A DNA stretch of 37,225 nucleotides from Methanothrix sp. (GTDB lineage Archaea; Halobacteriota; Methanosarcinia; Methanotrichales; Methanotrichaceae), in the NCBI RefSeq assembly GCF_026419855.1, contig NZ_JAOAKP010000015.1:1-37225 (forward strand), written 5' to 3'. Below the pieces are notes generated by a model. That model was given only the letters and a program-made list of their open reading frames with translations, did not search any database and was not told the origin of the DNA. Made by a program: the position numbers and the translations under genes. Below, one piece after another: positions 6,733 to 14,078 of this stretch; positions within the stretch are counted from its first letter, which is position 1; each line of letters begins with the position of its first letter.

Positions 6733-7542
6733 ATGCCCCTAAAAGTTGGCCTTGTAGGCTGCGGAGCCATAGGTTTTGAGATCGCGTCTGCAATAGACCG
6801 TGGGGAGATCAATGCAGATCTTGCGGCTGTCTTCGACAGGAACCCGAAGAACATGAGAAGGCTGATAGAGGCCCTGAGGAAGAGGCCGGAGGTCGTGGAG
6901 CTCGAGAAGCTCGCGGAGGTCTCAGATATAATCGTCGAGGCCGCATCTCAGGCAGCTGTTCCCCAGGTCGCAGAGGCTGCTCTAATGCGCGGAAAGGATC
7001 TCATGATCATGTCTGTCGGCGCGCTCATGGACAGAGAGCTTTACAAAAAAATATGCTCAATGGCTGAGTCCAGCGGCTGCAGGGTGTACATACCCTCAGG
7101 CGCGATAGCAGGCCTCGATGGGCTCAAGTCCGCCTCGGTTGGTCGTTTGAGAAGAGTCGTCCTCACCAGCACAAAGCCTCCCGCAGGCCTTGAGGGGGCG
7201 CCGTACATCGTCGAGAAAAATATAGATCTCCGGTCATTCAGGGAGCCGACCTTGATCTATGAAGGGCCTGCATCAGAGGCTGTCAGGGCGTTCCCTGCTA
7301 ACGTCAACGTCGCAGCAACTCTGAGCCTCACATATGGGCAGGACGCATGGGTAAGGATAGTTGTGGATCCCAGCGCCACTGTGAACATTCACGAAGTGGT
7401 CGTTGAGGGCGATTTCGGCAGGATGGTGACAAGGGTTGAGAACGTACCATCACCCAGGAACCCGCGGACGAGTTACCTCGCAGCCCTCTCGGCGATAGCT
7501 ACCCTGAGAAACGCAACACTGAACGTCAGGATCGGCACTTAA
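6733..7542 (+). CDS. nadX: L-aspartate dehydrogenase
   Basis: This 269-residue protein opens with a Rossmann motif (VGLVGCGAIGFEIASAI) and has the aspartate dehydrogenase pattern throughout: EAASQAAVPQVAEAAL, IMSVGALMD, YIPSGAIAGLDGLKSA with the catalytic region, and FPANVNVAATLSL near the C-terminal dimer domain. The enzyme oxidises L-aspartate to iminoaspartate with NAD(P)+. In archaea this feeds quinolinate and NAD synthesis in place of aspartate oxidase. I take the ATG at 6733; a TTG directly before it (6730) is also possible. No Shine-Dalgarno sequence is visible. It is the first gene of a tightly spaced + strand run, 10 nt before DUF1890. The neighbouring methanogen-specific genes do not obviously belong to NAD synthesis. 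Confidence 0.9.
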   Translation: MPLKVGLVGCGAIGFEIASAIDRGEINADLAAVFDRNPKNMRRLIEALRKRPEVVELEKLAEVSDIIVEAASQAAVPQVAEAALMRGKDLMIMSVGALMDRELYKKICSMAESSGCRVYIPSGAIAGLDGLKSASVGRLRRVVLTSTKPPAGLEGAPYIVEKNIDLRSFREPTLIYEGPASEAVRAFPANVNVAATLSLTYGQDAWVRIVVDPSATVNIHEVVVEGDFGRMVTRVENVPSPRNPRTSYLAALSAIATLRNATLNVRIGT

Positions 7543-7552
7543 CGGAGGATGC

Positions 7553-8011
7553 ATGAGCAAAACTGAAGCGCTTATTCTTATGGGATGCCCTGAGGTGCCG
7601 GTTCAGATGAGCATTGTGCTATACCTCTCCGGGGCTCTAAGGGACAAAGGAGCTGATGTCTTCATCGCTGGAAACCCCGCAGCTTTAAACCTCGCCAGGG
7701 TCGCGGATCGGAAGAGATGCTACGTGGGAAGATTGATCGAGCTTGAGCGAGCGATAGCGGATATCGTCGAGAAGAGGCGATCTTTCAACATCTGCTTCGC
7801 CCTCGCTCACAACGATGCTGGGATCACATATGCTGCAACTGTCAGGGCGCTGCTGCCGGAATCAAAGTTCTTCATGATAATCTTCGGCAGGAACGCGGAG
7901 GAGCTTGCTGGCACTGTGGATTTTGATGTGGAGATGATCGTGGAGAAGGCGGTCCACAACCCTCTCGGGCTGAAGAAAAAGATTGACGGGGTGCTGGCAT
8001 GGGCTGTATAG
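7553..8011 (+). CDS. DUF1890 family methanogen protein
   Basis: This 152-residue protein matches DUF1890, a family found essentially in methanogens and normally paired with DUF1894, as here. It opens with a Rossmann-like beta-alpha unit (EALILMGCPEVPVQMSIVLY) and contains GADVFIAGNPAALNLARVAD, suggesting a nucleotide- or cofactor-binding fold. The catalytic role is unknown. A GGAGG stands at 7544-7548, just before the ATG. It overlaps the DUF1894 gene by 13 nt. The constant pairing of the two families suggests a two-subunit complex or pathway linked to methanogenesis (inference). Confidence 0.85.
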   Translation: MSKTEALILMGCPEVPVQMSIVLYLSGALRDKGADVFIAGNPAALNLARVADRKRCYVGRLIELERAIADIVEKRRSFNICFALAHNDAGITYAATVRALLPESKFFMIIFGRNAEELAGTVDFDVEMIVEKAVHNPLGLKKKIDGVLAWAV

Positions 8012-8307
8012 AGATGCTCAAACCCCAGGTTCTTCTGAGAGGAATATCGTTCAGAGAGGCCAGAGAGTACATAGAGTCGAACTGCGACGAATACTACTAT
8101 TTCCAGCCAGGGTTCAAGCTCTTCGGCGAGTACATAATTGGAGTGCCACCGATAGCTGTTGGTATCATGAAGGACGGCAGCGTTGTGTTTCCATACACAA
8201 AACCATGCCATGGCACCTTTGTGCTGAAGCACAGGGACGAGGCAGAGGCAGAGCGGGTCAGGAAGCTGGGGAAGGAGGAGGTCATTAGATCCCTAAAGAG
8301 GCGTTGA
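7999..8307 (+). CDS. DUF1894 family methanogen protein
   Basis: This 102-residue protein matches DUF1894; the segment LLRGISFREAREYIESNCDE is typical of the family. It starts inside the 3' end of the DUF1890 gene, so the two are translationally coupled. The start at 7999 gives the family-like opening (MGCIEMLK); an ATG at 8014 is possible. No catalytic motif is evident. The stop codon TGA (8305-8307) is the first element of the repeat that contains the hairpin at 8329-8348, so the last codon is at the border of inserted DNA. Confidence 0.82.
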   Translation: MGCIEMLKPQVLLRGISFREAREYIESNCDEYYYFQPGFKLFGEYIIGVPPIAVGIMKDGSVVFPYTKPCHGTFVLKHRDEAEAERVRKLGKEEVIRSLKRR

Positions 8308-8349
8308 TGGAGAGCATCAGGGCACAAACTCCGGTCTCCAGGCCGGAGA
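8305..8349 (+). repeat. Hairpin repeat, IS200/IS605-TnpB right-end-like, copy 1
   Basis: The unit is tgatggagagcatcag followed by a short spacer and the hairpin ctccggtc-tcca-ggccggag (8329-8348), an 8-bp stem with one G-U wobble and a 4-nt loop. It matches 12881-12925 over about 45 bp. The tail gaggaggtca (8347-8356) resembles the sequence that follows right-end hairpins of archaeal IS200/IS605 TnpB elements, and it now supplies the ribosome binding site of the moaD-like gene. No transposase or TnpB gene is present nearby. Confidence 0.6.
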
Positions 8350-8359
8350 GGAGGTCATA

Positions 8360-8638
8360 ATGAGGATAAAGATCAGGGCGTTCGCCAGCTTCAGGGAGAT
8401 TCTGGGAAGGGAGATGCTGGTCGAGATCGAGAGCGGATCCCGGGTATCGGATCTAATAAACCACCTCTGTAAAATCAAGCCAGATCTCAGGAGGGCGCTC
8501 TTCTCCGATACAGGAGAGCTCAGGGATTACTTCATAATCATGCTCAACCGGCGGCGGCTGGATCTTCCGAAGGATCTCGAGGCGGCAATTTCTGACAACG
8601 ACGAGGTTGCCATATTCCCGCCTGTGGCAGGTGGTTGA
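8360..8638 (+). CDS. moaD: MoaD/ThiS-family ubiquitin-like sulfur carrier
   Basis: This 92-residue protein is a beta-grasp sulfur carrier. It opens with IKIRAFASFREILGRE, contains LNRRRLDLPKDLEAAISDNDEVAIFPPV and ends in Gly-Gly. In MoaD the C-terminal Gly-Gly is activated and converted to a thiocarboxylate, which donates sulfur to molybdopterin. The gene directly before moaE supports that role. In archaea such proteins can also serve as SAMP-type protein modifiers. A strong site gaggaggt at 8347-8354 precedes the ATG, and it lies in the tail of the hairpin repeat. The stop is directly followed by the TTG start of moaE. Confidence 0.88.
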   Translation: MRIKIRAFASFREILGREMLVEIESGSRVSDLINHLCKIKPDLRRALFSDTGELRDYFIIMLNRRRLDLPKDLEAAISDNDEVAIFPPVAGG

Positions 8639-9037
8639 TTGATATCTGACAGCGAGATAGATCTGGAAGAGCTGCTCAATCGCTCCATGAAGCCTGACGC
8701 TGGCGCGGTGGTCGCATTTGTTGGGGTTGTGAGAGCCGACCCGGGGGTCAGGGCCCTTGAGGTGGAGGCATATGAGGAGGCAGCCCTGGAGGAGCTCAGA
8801 AGGATAAAGGATGAGGCCATCGGCCGCTTCGGCGTCTCATCAGTGGATGTTGCGCACCGGAAGGGCCGCCTCTCGCTGGGTGAGGTGATCGTTGTGGTGG
8901 TATGCGCATCAGCTCATCGAAAAGAGGCATTTCAGGCTTGTGAGTATGTCATCGAGGAGCTGAAGAGAAGGGTTCCCATATGGAAAAAGGAGCTGACGGA
9001 GGAGGGTGAAAGATGGGTGAGAGGCGATGCATGCTGA
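8639..9037 (+). CDS. moaE: Molybdopterin synthase catalytic subunit MoaE
   Basis: This 132-residue protein is the large subunit of molybdopterin synthase, which with MoaD converts precursor Z (cPMP) to molybdopterin. The family signatures are present: GAVVAFVGVVR near the N-terminus, LEVEAYEEAALEELRRI, VDVAHRKGRLSLGE, and near the C-terminus RRVPIWKKE with the conserved Lys pair. The start is a TTG at 8639, immediately after the moaD stop, since the family has about 20 residues before GAVVAF. In a methanogen the cofactor is needed for the Mo/W formylmethanofuran dehydrogenase. The 3' end overlaps cutA by 25 nt. Confidence 0.92.
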   Translation: MISDSEIDLEELLNRSMKPDAGAVVAFVGVVRADPGVRALEVEAYEEAALEELRRIKDEAIGRFGVSSVDVAHRKGRLSLGEVIVVVVCASAHRKEAFQACEYVIEELKRRVPIWKKELTEEGERWVRGDAC

Positions 9038-9330
9038 TAGTAACAACAGCACCTCCAGGAGAGGCGGACCGTATAGCGCAGGCTCTTGTGGAGGAGCATC
9101 TGGCAGCATGCGTCAGTGTGATACCGGTCAGGTCGCACTTCATCTGGGAGGGGAAGATCTCCAAGGAGAACGAGGAGATGCTCTTTGTAAAAACGACATC
9201 TGATGCAGCAGAGAGGGCCTGCAGGCGTATCCTGGAGCTCCACAGCTACCAGCTGCCTGAGATCATAGCTCTGGAGATCGCAGACGGGCATGAGCCGTAT
9301 CTGAGATGGATACAGGAGTCGGTGCGGTGA
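9013..9330 (+). CDS. cutA: CutA1 divalent-cation tolerance protein
   Basis: This 105-residue protein matches CutA1, a trimeric ferredoxin-like protein related in fold to PII. Recognisable segments are VTTAPPGEADRIAQALVEE, LAACVSVIP, SHFIWEGKI, EMLFVKTT and the C-terminal LPEIIALEI followed by YLRWIQESV. Deletion in E. coli affects copper tolerance, but the biochemical role is unsettled. It overlaps the 3' end of moaE and is the last gene of the run. A 6-bp hairpin (9345-9363) follows its stop. Confidence 0.93.
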   Translation: MGERRCMLIVTTAPPGEADRIAQALVEEHLAACVSVIPVRSHFIWEGKISKENEEMLFVKTTSDAAERACRRILELHSYQLPEIIALEIADGHEPYLRWIQESVR

Positions 9331-9344
9331 TTGTGATGGATCGG

Positions 9345-9363
9345 AGAGCTTCTTTTCAGCTCT
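9345..9363 (+). terminator. Possible terminator hairpin after cutA
   Basis: The arms agagct and agctct pair perfectly around a T-rich 7-nt loop (tcttttc), 14 nt past the cutA stop codon. Archaeal termination mainly needs T-rich DNA, which is limited here, so this is a weak call. Confidence 0.3.
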
Positions 9364-9453
9364 GGTACATGACCACATGCAATTTCGAGGGCTAGAGAGG
9401 TGCGTTCAAGGGAAGGAATTGGGCTCATGCGACCGATGCATGCACATTAGGGT

Positions 9454-9574
9454 TTGCTCTTATCCATTTGATGACTTGCTTTGAGAGGCACTGTTCCCGC
9501 TATGTGCTCCTGGCGAATGAATGCATCCAGCAACCAGTATGCGTGCCCTCTAAGCTGCTGAACACACAAGAGCG
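9454..9574 (-). repeat. Dispersed ~120-bp repeat, copy B
   Basis: In reverse complement this copy starts cgctcttgtgtgttcagcag and ends atggataagagcaa, matching copy A at 6460-6582. Over the shared part it is nearly identical to copy C at 37144-37225. Read on the minus strand it is open in one frame (WLLDAFIRQEHIAGTVPLKA), but no start or longer frame is attached. Confidence 0.75.
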
Positions 9575-9715
9575 TTAGGGTTTAAGGGGTTGTCGGGCTT
9601 CTCTTTGCTAAGCTTTCTGTCGCACAGTGGATGTGCTGGTCGGATTGCAGGAATGAATGCTTGAACTCCTCTTCAGCTGGCTGGCGCTCTTTTCATCTCG
9701 AGTGTGATGATGGTG

Positions 9716-10129
9716 ATGCGTAGCATAAAACAGAATCCAGATCCCTGGTACCGCGAGGGGCTGAGGTTTGAATGCGTGCGGTGTGGCAGATGCTGCAGGG
9801 GTCCGGGCGTCGTCTGGATCTCGCCCGAGGAGTGCAATACGATCGCGGATTTTCTGGGCGTTTCTCAGGATGTGCTCATCAGTGAGTATCTTCTTGAGTG
9901 CGATTATGGCTTCGCCCTGAGGGACCATCTGGATATGAGCTGTGTGATGCTTCAGGGCGATAGATGCATCATCTATCCAGCGCGCCCGCTCCAGTGCAGG
10001 AGCTACCCGTTCTGGGCGGAGATCCTGGAGAGCAGGGAATCATGGCTCTCCGAGGCATCAAGATGCCCTGGAATCAATCGAGGCCGCAGATGGAGCTTCA
10101 GGGAGATAAGGGAGAGGATGCTGAGGTAG
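9716..10129 (+). CDS. YkgJ-family cysteine-cluster protein
   Basis: This protein of about 137 residues has the YkgJ (UPF0153) pattern: CVRCGRCCRGPG near residue 20, a cysteine at CVMLQ, CIIYPARPLQCRSYPFW, and a final RCPGI. These conserved Cys probably bind a metal or a [4Fe-4S] cluster. Family members have been linked to Fe-S or zinc handling, without a settled function. The start is ambiguous: GTG/ATG codons follow each other in frame from 9704 to 9716, within a GGTGATG sequence. The entry uses the last of these. The gene stands alone between two longer gaps. Confidence 0.8.
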   Translation: MRSIKQNPDPWYREGLRFECVRCGRCCRGPGVVWISPEECNTIADFLGVSQDVLISEYLLECDYGFALRDHLDMSCVMLQGDRCIIYPARPLQCRSYPFWAEILESRESWLSEASRCPGINRGRRWSFREIRERMLR

Positions 10130-10434
10130 CCGCTTCAGGACAATGCGAGTGCATATCGGACTGCACTCATTTGAGGTTGGGCAAGTGTGACCTTGTGTAT
10201 GCATATGCTGGTACATGCTGATTCCCTGGCAGCCCGCTCAGCTGCTCGAAACCACGAGCTGCTCCATGTAACCCACGAGCGGATACAGTAGACCACCACA
10301 ACCGCAACCGTTAAATCCGATTCTCAGCATCCGCGGCGTTGATTGTACGAAGTTGTCCATGAATGTAAAAAATCCGGTAAGAGTGTCTGCCGCACATGAC
10401 GGCAGTTGAGGGGATTGGTAGGGTGATCCGAACG

Positions 10435-11715
10435 ATGTACAGATATCACAATGAAAGGATGGAAACTGCGTCCCGAGAGGAGCTGCGCGATATCCAGGCC
10501 AGGGGGCTCCGCAGAACCGTGCGTCACGTTTACGAATCGAATCCTGTTTACAGGAAGCTCTTCGACTCTCACGACATCTCGCCTGAGGATATCAAAACTC
10601 TTGACGATCTCCAGAGGCTCCCGATGATGAACAAGGAGCTGCTCAGGGAGAACTACCCTCTCGGGCTGAGCTGTGCCCCCAGGGAGTCGATCGTGGAGAT
10701 GCACATGTCGAGCGGCTCCACAGGGACCCCTGTTATAATGCCGTACACCGAGGGGGACCTAGCGCAGTGGGCGGAGTGCATGGCGAGATGTTACATAATG
10801 TCCGGCGCCAGAAGGGGCGATGCTGTGCAGATCACGCCCCTCTTCGGTCTGTTCAATGGCGGCTTCGGCATGTACCATGGCGCAAGGGCTGCAGGCCTGT
10901 TTGTCATACCCGCAGGCCCCGGAAACACTGCAAGGCAGATCAGGCTCGCCAGAGACCTCAAGACCAGGATCATCACCGGGGTTGTGAGCTACGGAGTGCG
11001 TCTGATAGAGGTGATGAACGAGCTCAACGTGGAGCTTCCTGAGCTCGAGATTGGAATATTCGGAGCGGAGACGTTCTCGGATGCGATGAAGAAAAGGATC
11101 TCAACAGGTCTCGGCGTGGAGGTCTTCGACATATACGGAATGACTGAGACAGGAGGAGTCGGAACCCTCGGGATGGACTGCCTGGCGCACGACGGCATAC
11201 ACGTCTGGGAGGACCATTACATCGTGGAGATTGTGGATCCGAAGACGGGAGAGCCTGTGGAGGATGGCGAGACAGGTGAGCTCGTCGTGACCTCGATCAC
11301 AAGAGAGGCGCTTCCAGTGATACGTTTTCGCACTGCAGACCTCACAAGGATCATCTCGCGGGAGCGCTGCGATTGCGGCAGAACGCACATCAGGATAGCG
11401 CCCATAACAGGCAGGCTGGACGACATGATCATAGTGAAGGGGGTGAACTTCTTCCCGAAGCAGGTCGAGCAGGCGCTGATGCAGATACCAGGCGTTGGAG
11501 CGAACTACCAGATAATCGTTGAGGATATTGATGGTGTCAAGGATATCAGGATCAACGTCGAGGCGGAGCCGGGGGTGACTGGGTACACAGTCGAGAAGGC
11601 GCTCAAGGAAGCGCTGGGTTTCAGCCCGAAGGGGGATGTCTTCCCGATAGGATCTCTCCCGAGAACAGAGGGCAAGGCCCAGCGGGTGATCCATGTGAAG
11701 CGCCAGAGTGGATAA
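10435..11715 (+). CDS. paaK: Phenylacetate-CoA ligase-like (PaaK family) acyl-CoA ligase
   Basis: The protein (426 residues) belongs to the PaaK branch of AMP-forming acyl-CoA ligases. The ATP-binding P-loop is HMSSGSTGTPVIMPYT, followed by the adenylate-forming motifs IYGMTETGGVGTLGMDC, ITREALPVIRFRTADLTRI and ITGRLDDMIIVKGVNFFPKQ. The C-terminal ~95 residues form the lid domain. Such enzymes activate phenylacetate or other aryl acids in archaea, often those formed from aromatic 2-oxoacids; the true substrate cannot be read from the sequence. The frame is open to an ATG at 10396, but GGTGATCC at 10422-10429 is a perfect match to the archaeal anti-SD and fits the ATG at 10435. It is followed 27 nt later by purE. 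Confidence 0.88.
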   Translation: MYRYHNERMETASREELRDIQARGLRRTVRHVYESNPVYRKLFDSHDISPEDIKTLDDLQRLPMMNKELLRENYPLGLSCAPRESIVEMHMSSGSTGTPVIMPYTEGDLAQWAECMARCYIMSGARRGDAVQITPLFGLFNGGFGMYHGARAAGLFVIPAGPGNTARQIRLARDLKTRIITGVVSYGVRLIEVMNELNVELPELEIGIFGAETFSDAMKKRISTGLGVEVFDIYGMTETGGVGTLGMDCLAHDGIHVWEDHYIVEIVDPKTGEPVEDGETGELVVTSITREALPVIRFRTADLTRIISRERCDCGRTHIRIAPITGRLDDMIIVKGVNFFPKQVEQALMQIPGVGANYQIIVEDIDGVKDIRINVEAEPGVTGYTVEKALKEALGFSPKGDVFPIGSLPRTEGKAQRVIHVKRQSG

Positions 11716-11742
11716 AGTTCATCTTCAACACAGGACTCTGAT

Positions 11743-12132
11743 ATGTACATGCCAGACGTATCGATCATATCAGGATCAAAATCAGATCAGCATGTCGTGG
11801 ACCGAATTCTGAGAGTGCTTGATGAGGGCGGTGTGAGCTACGAGCACAGGGTAATCTCCGCGCACAGGAACCCGAAGGAGCTCGATCAGTACATCGAGAG
11901 CACGGATGCGAGGGTATTCATAGCGGTTGCCGGAATGTCAGCTGCACTTCCTGGAGCGGTGGCGGCCAGGACCGAGCGGCCTGTAATTGGCGTGCCGGTG
12001 AGCGGGAAGCTTCTCGGTATAGATGCGCTCCTTTCCATAGTCCAGATGCCTCCCGGAGTGCCTGTTGCATGTGTCGGGATAGATGCGGGAGAGAATGCCG
12101 CATTACTGGCCCTGCGGATGCTAAAATCCTGA
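11743..12132 (+). CDS. purE: PurE, N5-carboxyaminoimidazole ribonucleotide mutase / AIR carboxylase
   Basis: This 129-residue protein is PurE, which forms 4-carboxy-AIR in purine synthesis. The active-site motifs are clear: [11 protein letters not shown] for phosphate and ribose binding, [14 protein letters not shown] with the catalytic His, and [20 protein letters not shown]. The later [21 protein letters not shown] completes the family pattern. An ATG at 11749 is an alternative start. It may share a transcript with the PaaK-like gene upstream. A new promoter for the stress-protein gene follows the stop. Confidence 0.94.
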   Translation: MYMPDVSIISGSKSDQHVVDRILRVLDEGGVSYEHRVISAHRNPKELDQYIESTDARVFIAVAGMSAALPGAVAARTERPVIGVPVSGKLLGIDALLSIVQMPPGVPVACVGIDAGENAALLALRMLKS

Positions 12133-12138
12133 AGATAG

Positions 12139-12148
12139 CTATTTATAC
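12139..12148 (+). promoter_or_regulatory. TATA-box promoter of the universal stress protein gene
   Basis: The sequence ctatttatac lies about 42 nt before the ATG at 12185. It predicts a start near 12170, leaving a leader that contains the GGTGGGAT ribosome binding site at 12173-12180. Confidence 0.6.
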
Positions 12149-12184
12149 CAAGCCGTTGAGAGATGTCACAAAGGTGGGATTAGG

Positions 12185-12616
12185 ATGTACAAGCGTATTT
12201 TGATTGCCACAGATGGCTCCGACAAGTCCAGACTGGCTGCGCAGGAGGGGCTTGAGCTTGCGAAGGCTCTGGGTGCGGAGGTCCTGGCGCTTTACGTGGT
12301 CAACGAGGTCGTCATAGCGAGCGCTGTAAGGCAGCTTGGCGCCGACAAGAAGGAGGTTGAGGCCAAGCTGCAGAAGCAGGGCGAGAAGGCCCTGGATGAC
12401 ATAAAGGAGATGGGCGAGAAGATAGGCGTCAAGGTCGAGCCTGTCATAAGGATCGGTGCGCCTGCTAATGTCATCATAGATGTGGCCAGAACCGAGAACA
12501 TCGACTGCATCGTGATGGGCAGCCACGGCGAGAGCGGCGTCTCGAAGCTTCTCATAGGCAGCGTGGTCCAGAAAGTCTTATATTGGGCAACAACTCCTGT
12601 CCTGGTAGTGAGATAG
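12185..12616 (+). CDS. Universal stress protein (UspA family)
   Basis: This 143-residue single-domain Usp opens with YKRILIATDGSDKSRLAAQE, the usual first strand and Asp. It carries the ATP-binding motif G-2X-G-9X-G-S as GSHGESGVSKLLIGS, so it is of the nucleotide-binding class. These cytoplasmic dimers accumulate under stress; their exact output is usually unknown. A TATA box (12139-12148) and a good ribosome binding site precede it. Its stop codon touches the start of a tiny membrane-protein gene, with no spacer between TAG and ATG. Confidence 0.92.
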   Translation: MYKRILIATDGSDKSRLAAQEGLELAKALGAEVLALYVVNEVVIASAVRQLGADKKEVEAKLQKQGEKALDDIKEMGEKIGVKVEPVIRIGAPANVIIDVARTENIDCIVMGSHGESGVSKLLIGSVVQKVLYWATTPVLVVR

Positions 12617-12733
12617 ATGACTGGCGGAGAGTTCGTCATAGCAGATTCGATGGTCTTTGGCGCATTTGCAGTTGTGTTTGTTGTCGGTACGCTCCTAGCT
12701 TATCTGGTCATAAGCCTGATAGGGGGCAGCTGA
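12617..12733 (+). CDS. 38-residue single-pass membrane microprotein
   Basis: The ATG immediately follows the stop of the stress-protein gene. It encodes 38 residues: a short polar start (MTGGEFVIADSM) followed by one long hydrophobic segment (VFGAFAVVFVVGTLLAYLVI) and a short GGS tail. Composition and length fit a single transmembrane helix. The perfect abutment suggests translational coupling to the Usp gene, and a Usp-membrane partner relation would be a natural hypothesis. There is no homology I can name. It could be a chance ORF, but the hydrophobic pattern and position argue for a gene. Confidence 0.55.
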   Translation: MTGGEFVIADSMVFGAFAVVFVVGTLLAYLVISLIGGS

Positions 12734-13002
12734 GGCGGGCGTGAAGGACTGCCGCCTCATGTCAACGTTTTTGAATCATTTTTATCTAAACAGGTTTGCG
12801 GATGCTGATAGCCCTCTCTACGTCTGCATCTGCAGGCGGCTCGCAAGATATCGCATGCCTACAGAAGAGGCTCGCCAGAATGATGGAGAGCATCAGACCG
12901 CAGACTCCGGCCATCAGGCCGGAGACAACGAATGCAGTTACAGAGTTGGCTTGTGGGACCACAATCGTAGTTACGCACAATGGTAATGATGAGGACCGGA
13001 AA
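12734..13002. other. Gap before the radical SAM gene, with repeat and possible promoter
   Basis: This stretch contains a TATA-like sequence (tttttatcta, 12780-12789) and hairpin repeat copy 2 (12881-12925). The downstream radical SAM frame is open through it from a TTG at 12796, but the encoded 69 residues show no family resemblance and include the repeat. Confidence 0.5.
12881..12925 (+). repeat. Hairpin repeat, IS200/IS605-TnpB right-end-like, copy 2
   Basis: The unit is tgatggagagcatcag, a short spacer, and the perfect hairpin ctccggcc-atca-ggccggag (12905-12924). It matches 8305-8349 closely. It lies about 80 nt before the probable start of the radical SAM gene and would form in its leader. 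Confidence 0.6.
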
Positions 13003-14040
13003 ATGATGCCTGTGGAGTGGGTTCAGGACGGCACCGGATCATTCCACAACTACCTCCCTCCAGGATGTGAGATATGCAGGCAGGGCGCATCTCTGGTCCT
13101 GTTCGTGACAGGTGTATGCGCCAGAGGATGCTTCTACTGTCCGCTGTCTGTGGAGCGCAGGGGTAGGGATATCATCTTCGCGAACGAGCGGATGGTCACA
13201 TCTCCGGCGGATATCCTGGAGGAGGCGCGAGCGATCGATGCCCTCGGAACGGGCATAACAGGAGGAGAGCCTCTGCTGAGGCTGGACCTGGTTCTCGATA
13301 CAATTCGCCTGCTGAAGAGGAATCTGGGGAATGAGCATCACATCCACCTCTACACGGGGATCATACCAGGAGAGGGTGTACTTTCACGGCTTCGCGATGC
13401 GGGTCTGGATGAGCTGAGGATGCATCCCGACCCTGAGCGAGAGGATGCCCGCCTTGCAGAAGCACTTAAATCCGCGATGGATCTCGGGATCGAGGCTGGC
13501 GTGGAGATACCCGCGATCGCTCCTGCGCCGTGGATCGCGGAGGCCGTTCGGAGCGCCGGTGCTTTTCTTAACATAAATGAACTCGAGTTCTCCGAGACAA
13601 ATGCGGATACGCTCATAGCCAGAGGATTCAGGGCCGACCCGGACTCATGCGCTGCGACCGGCAGCGAATCGATCGCGAGATCGTTCATGAGTTACGGGAT
13701 AAAGCTCCACTACTGCTCCTCCGTCTTCAAGGACTCTGTCCAGCTCAGGGAGAGGCTGAAGCGGCGCGCTGAGAGGGTCCGGAGAGAGTTCGATATCGTG
13801 AGCGATGATGGCACTCTACTGACAGGAGTCATCCTCGCTCCTGATCCGCAGACTGCGATCAAGGTGCTGGAGGAGCTCGGTGTTCCTGAGAGCATGTATG
13901 AGCTCGTGGATAACGGGATAGAGATCGCGGCCTGGATACTGGAGGAGATCGCAGATGATGTTAGGCACATCGGATCTCCTCACGTAGTTGAGAGGTATCC
14001 AACAGCTGATAGAATGGTCGTGGAGAGAATACCTTTATAA
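13003..14040 (+). CDS. Radical SAM protein related to pyruvate formate-lyase activating enzymes (COG2108-like)
   Basis: This protein of about 345 residues has the radical SAM cluster motif CARGCFYCPLS, followed by a GGEPLLR motif for SAM binding and LHYCSSVFKDSV near the end. An extra N-terminal pair, CEICRQGA, precedes the cluster, as in the archaeal COG2108 group. Substrate and product are unknown. The open frame begins at 12796, but its first 69 residues lie in repeat DNA; GAGG at 12991-12994 and the family-like start support ATG 13003 or 13006. The next gene is DUF2551, 38 nt after. Confidence 0.78.
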   Translation: MMPVEWVQDGTGSFHNYLPPGCEICRQGASLVLFVTGVCARGCFYCPLSVERRGRDIIFANERMVTSPADILEEARAIDALGTGITGGEPLLRLDLVLDTIRLLKRNLGNEHHIHLYTGIIPGEGVLSRLRDAGLDELRMHPDPEREDARLAEALKSAMDLGIEAGVEIPAIAPAPWIAEAVRSAGAFLNINELEFSETNADTLIARGFRADPDSCAATGSESIARSFMSYGIKLHYCSSVFKDSVQLRERLKRRAERVRREFDIVSDDGTLLTGVILAPDPQTAIKVLEELGVPESMYELVDNGIEIAAWILEEIADDVRHIGSPHVVERYPTADRMVVERIPL

Positions 14041-14078
14041 GCCATCGCATCCTTCTTTATGGCCGGTGAGCTTGCTGG

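Larger units (their letters stand above)
9331..9703. other. Gap between cutA and the YkgJ-like gene
   Basis: These 373 bases contain the possible terminator hairpin at 9345-9363 and repeat copy B at 9454-9574. I see no gene in the rest. The last 100 bases carry no clear TATA box for the following gene. Confidence 0.6.

Noticed and set aside
12796-13002. 69-residue extension of the radical SAM frame
   Set aside because: It encodes repeat DNA and has no family resemblance; ATG 13003 with an upstream GAGG fits better.
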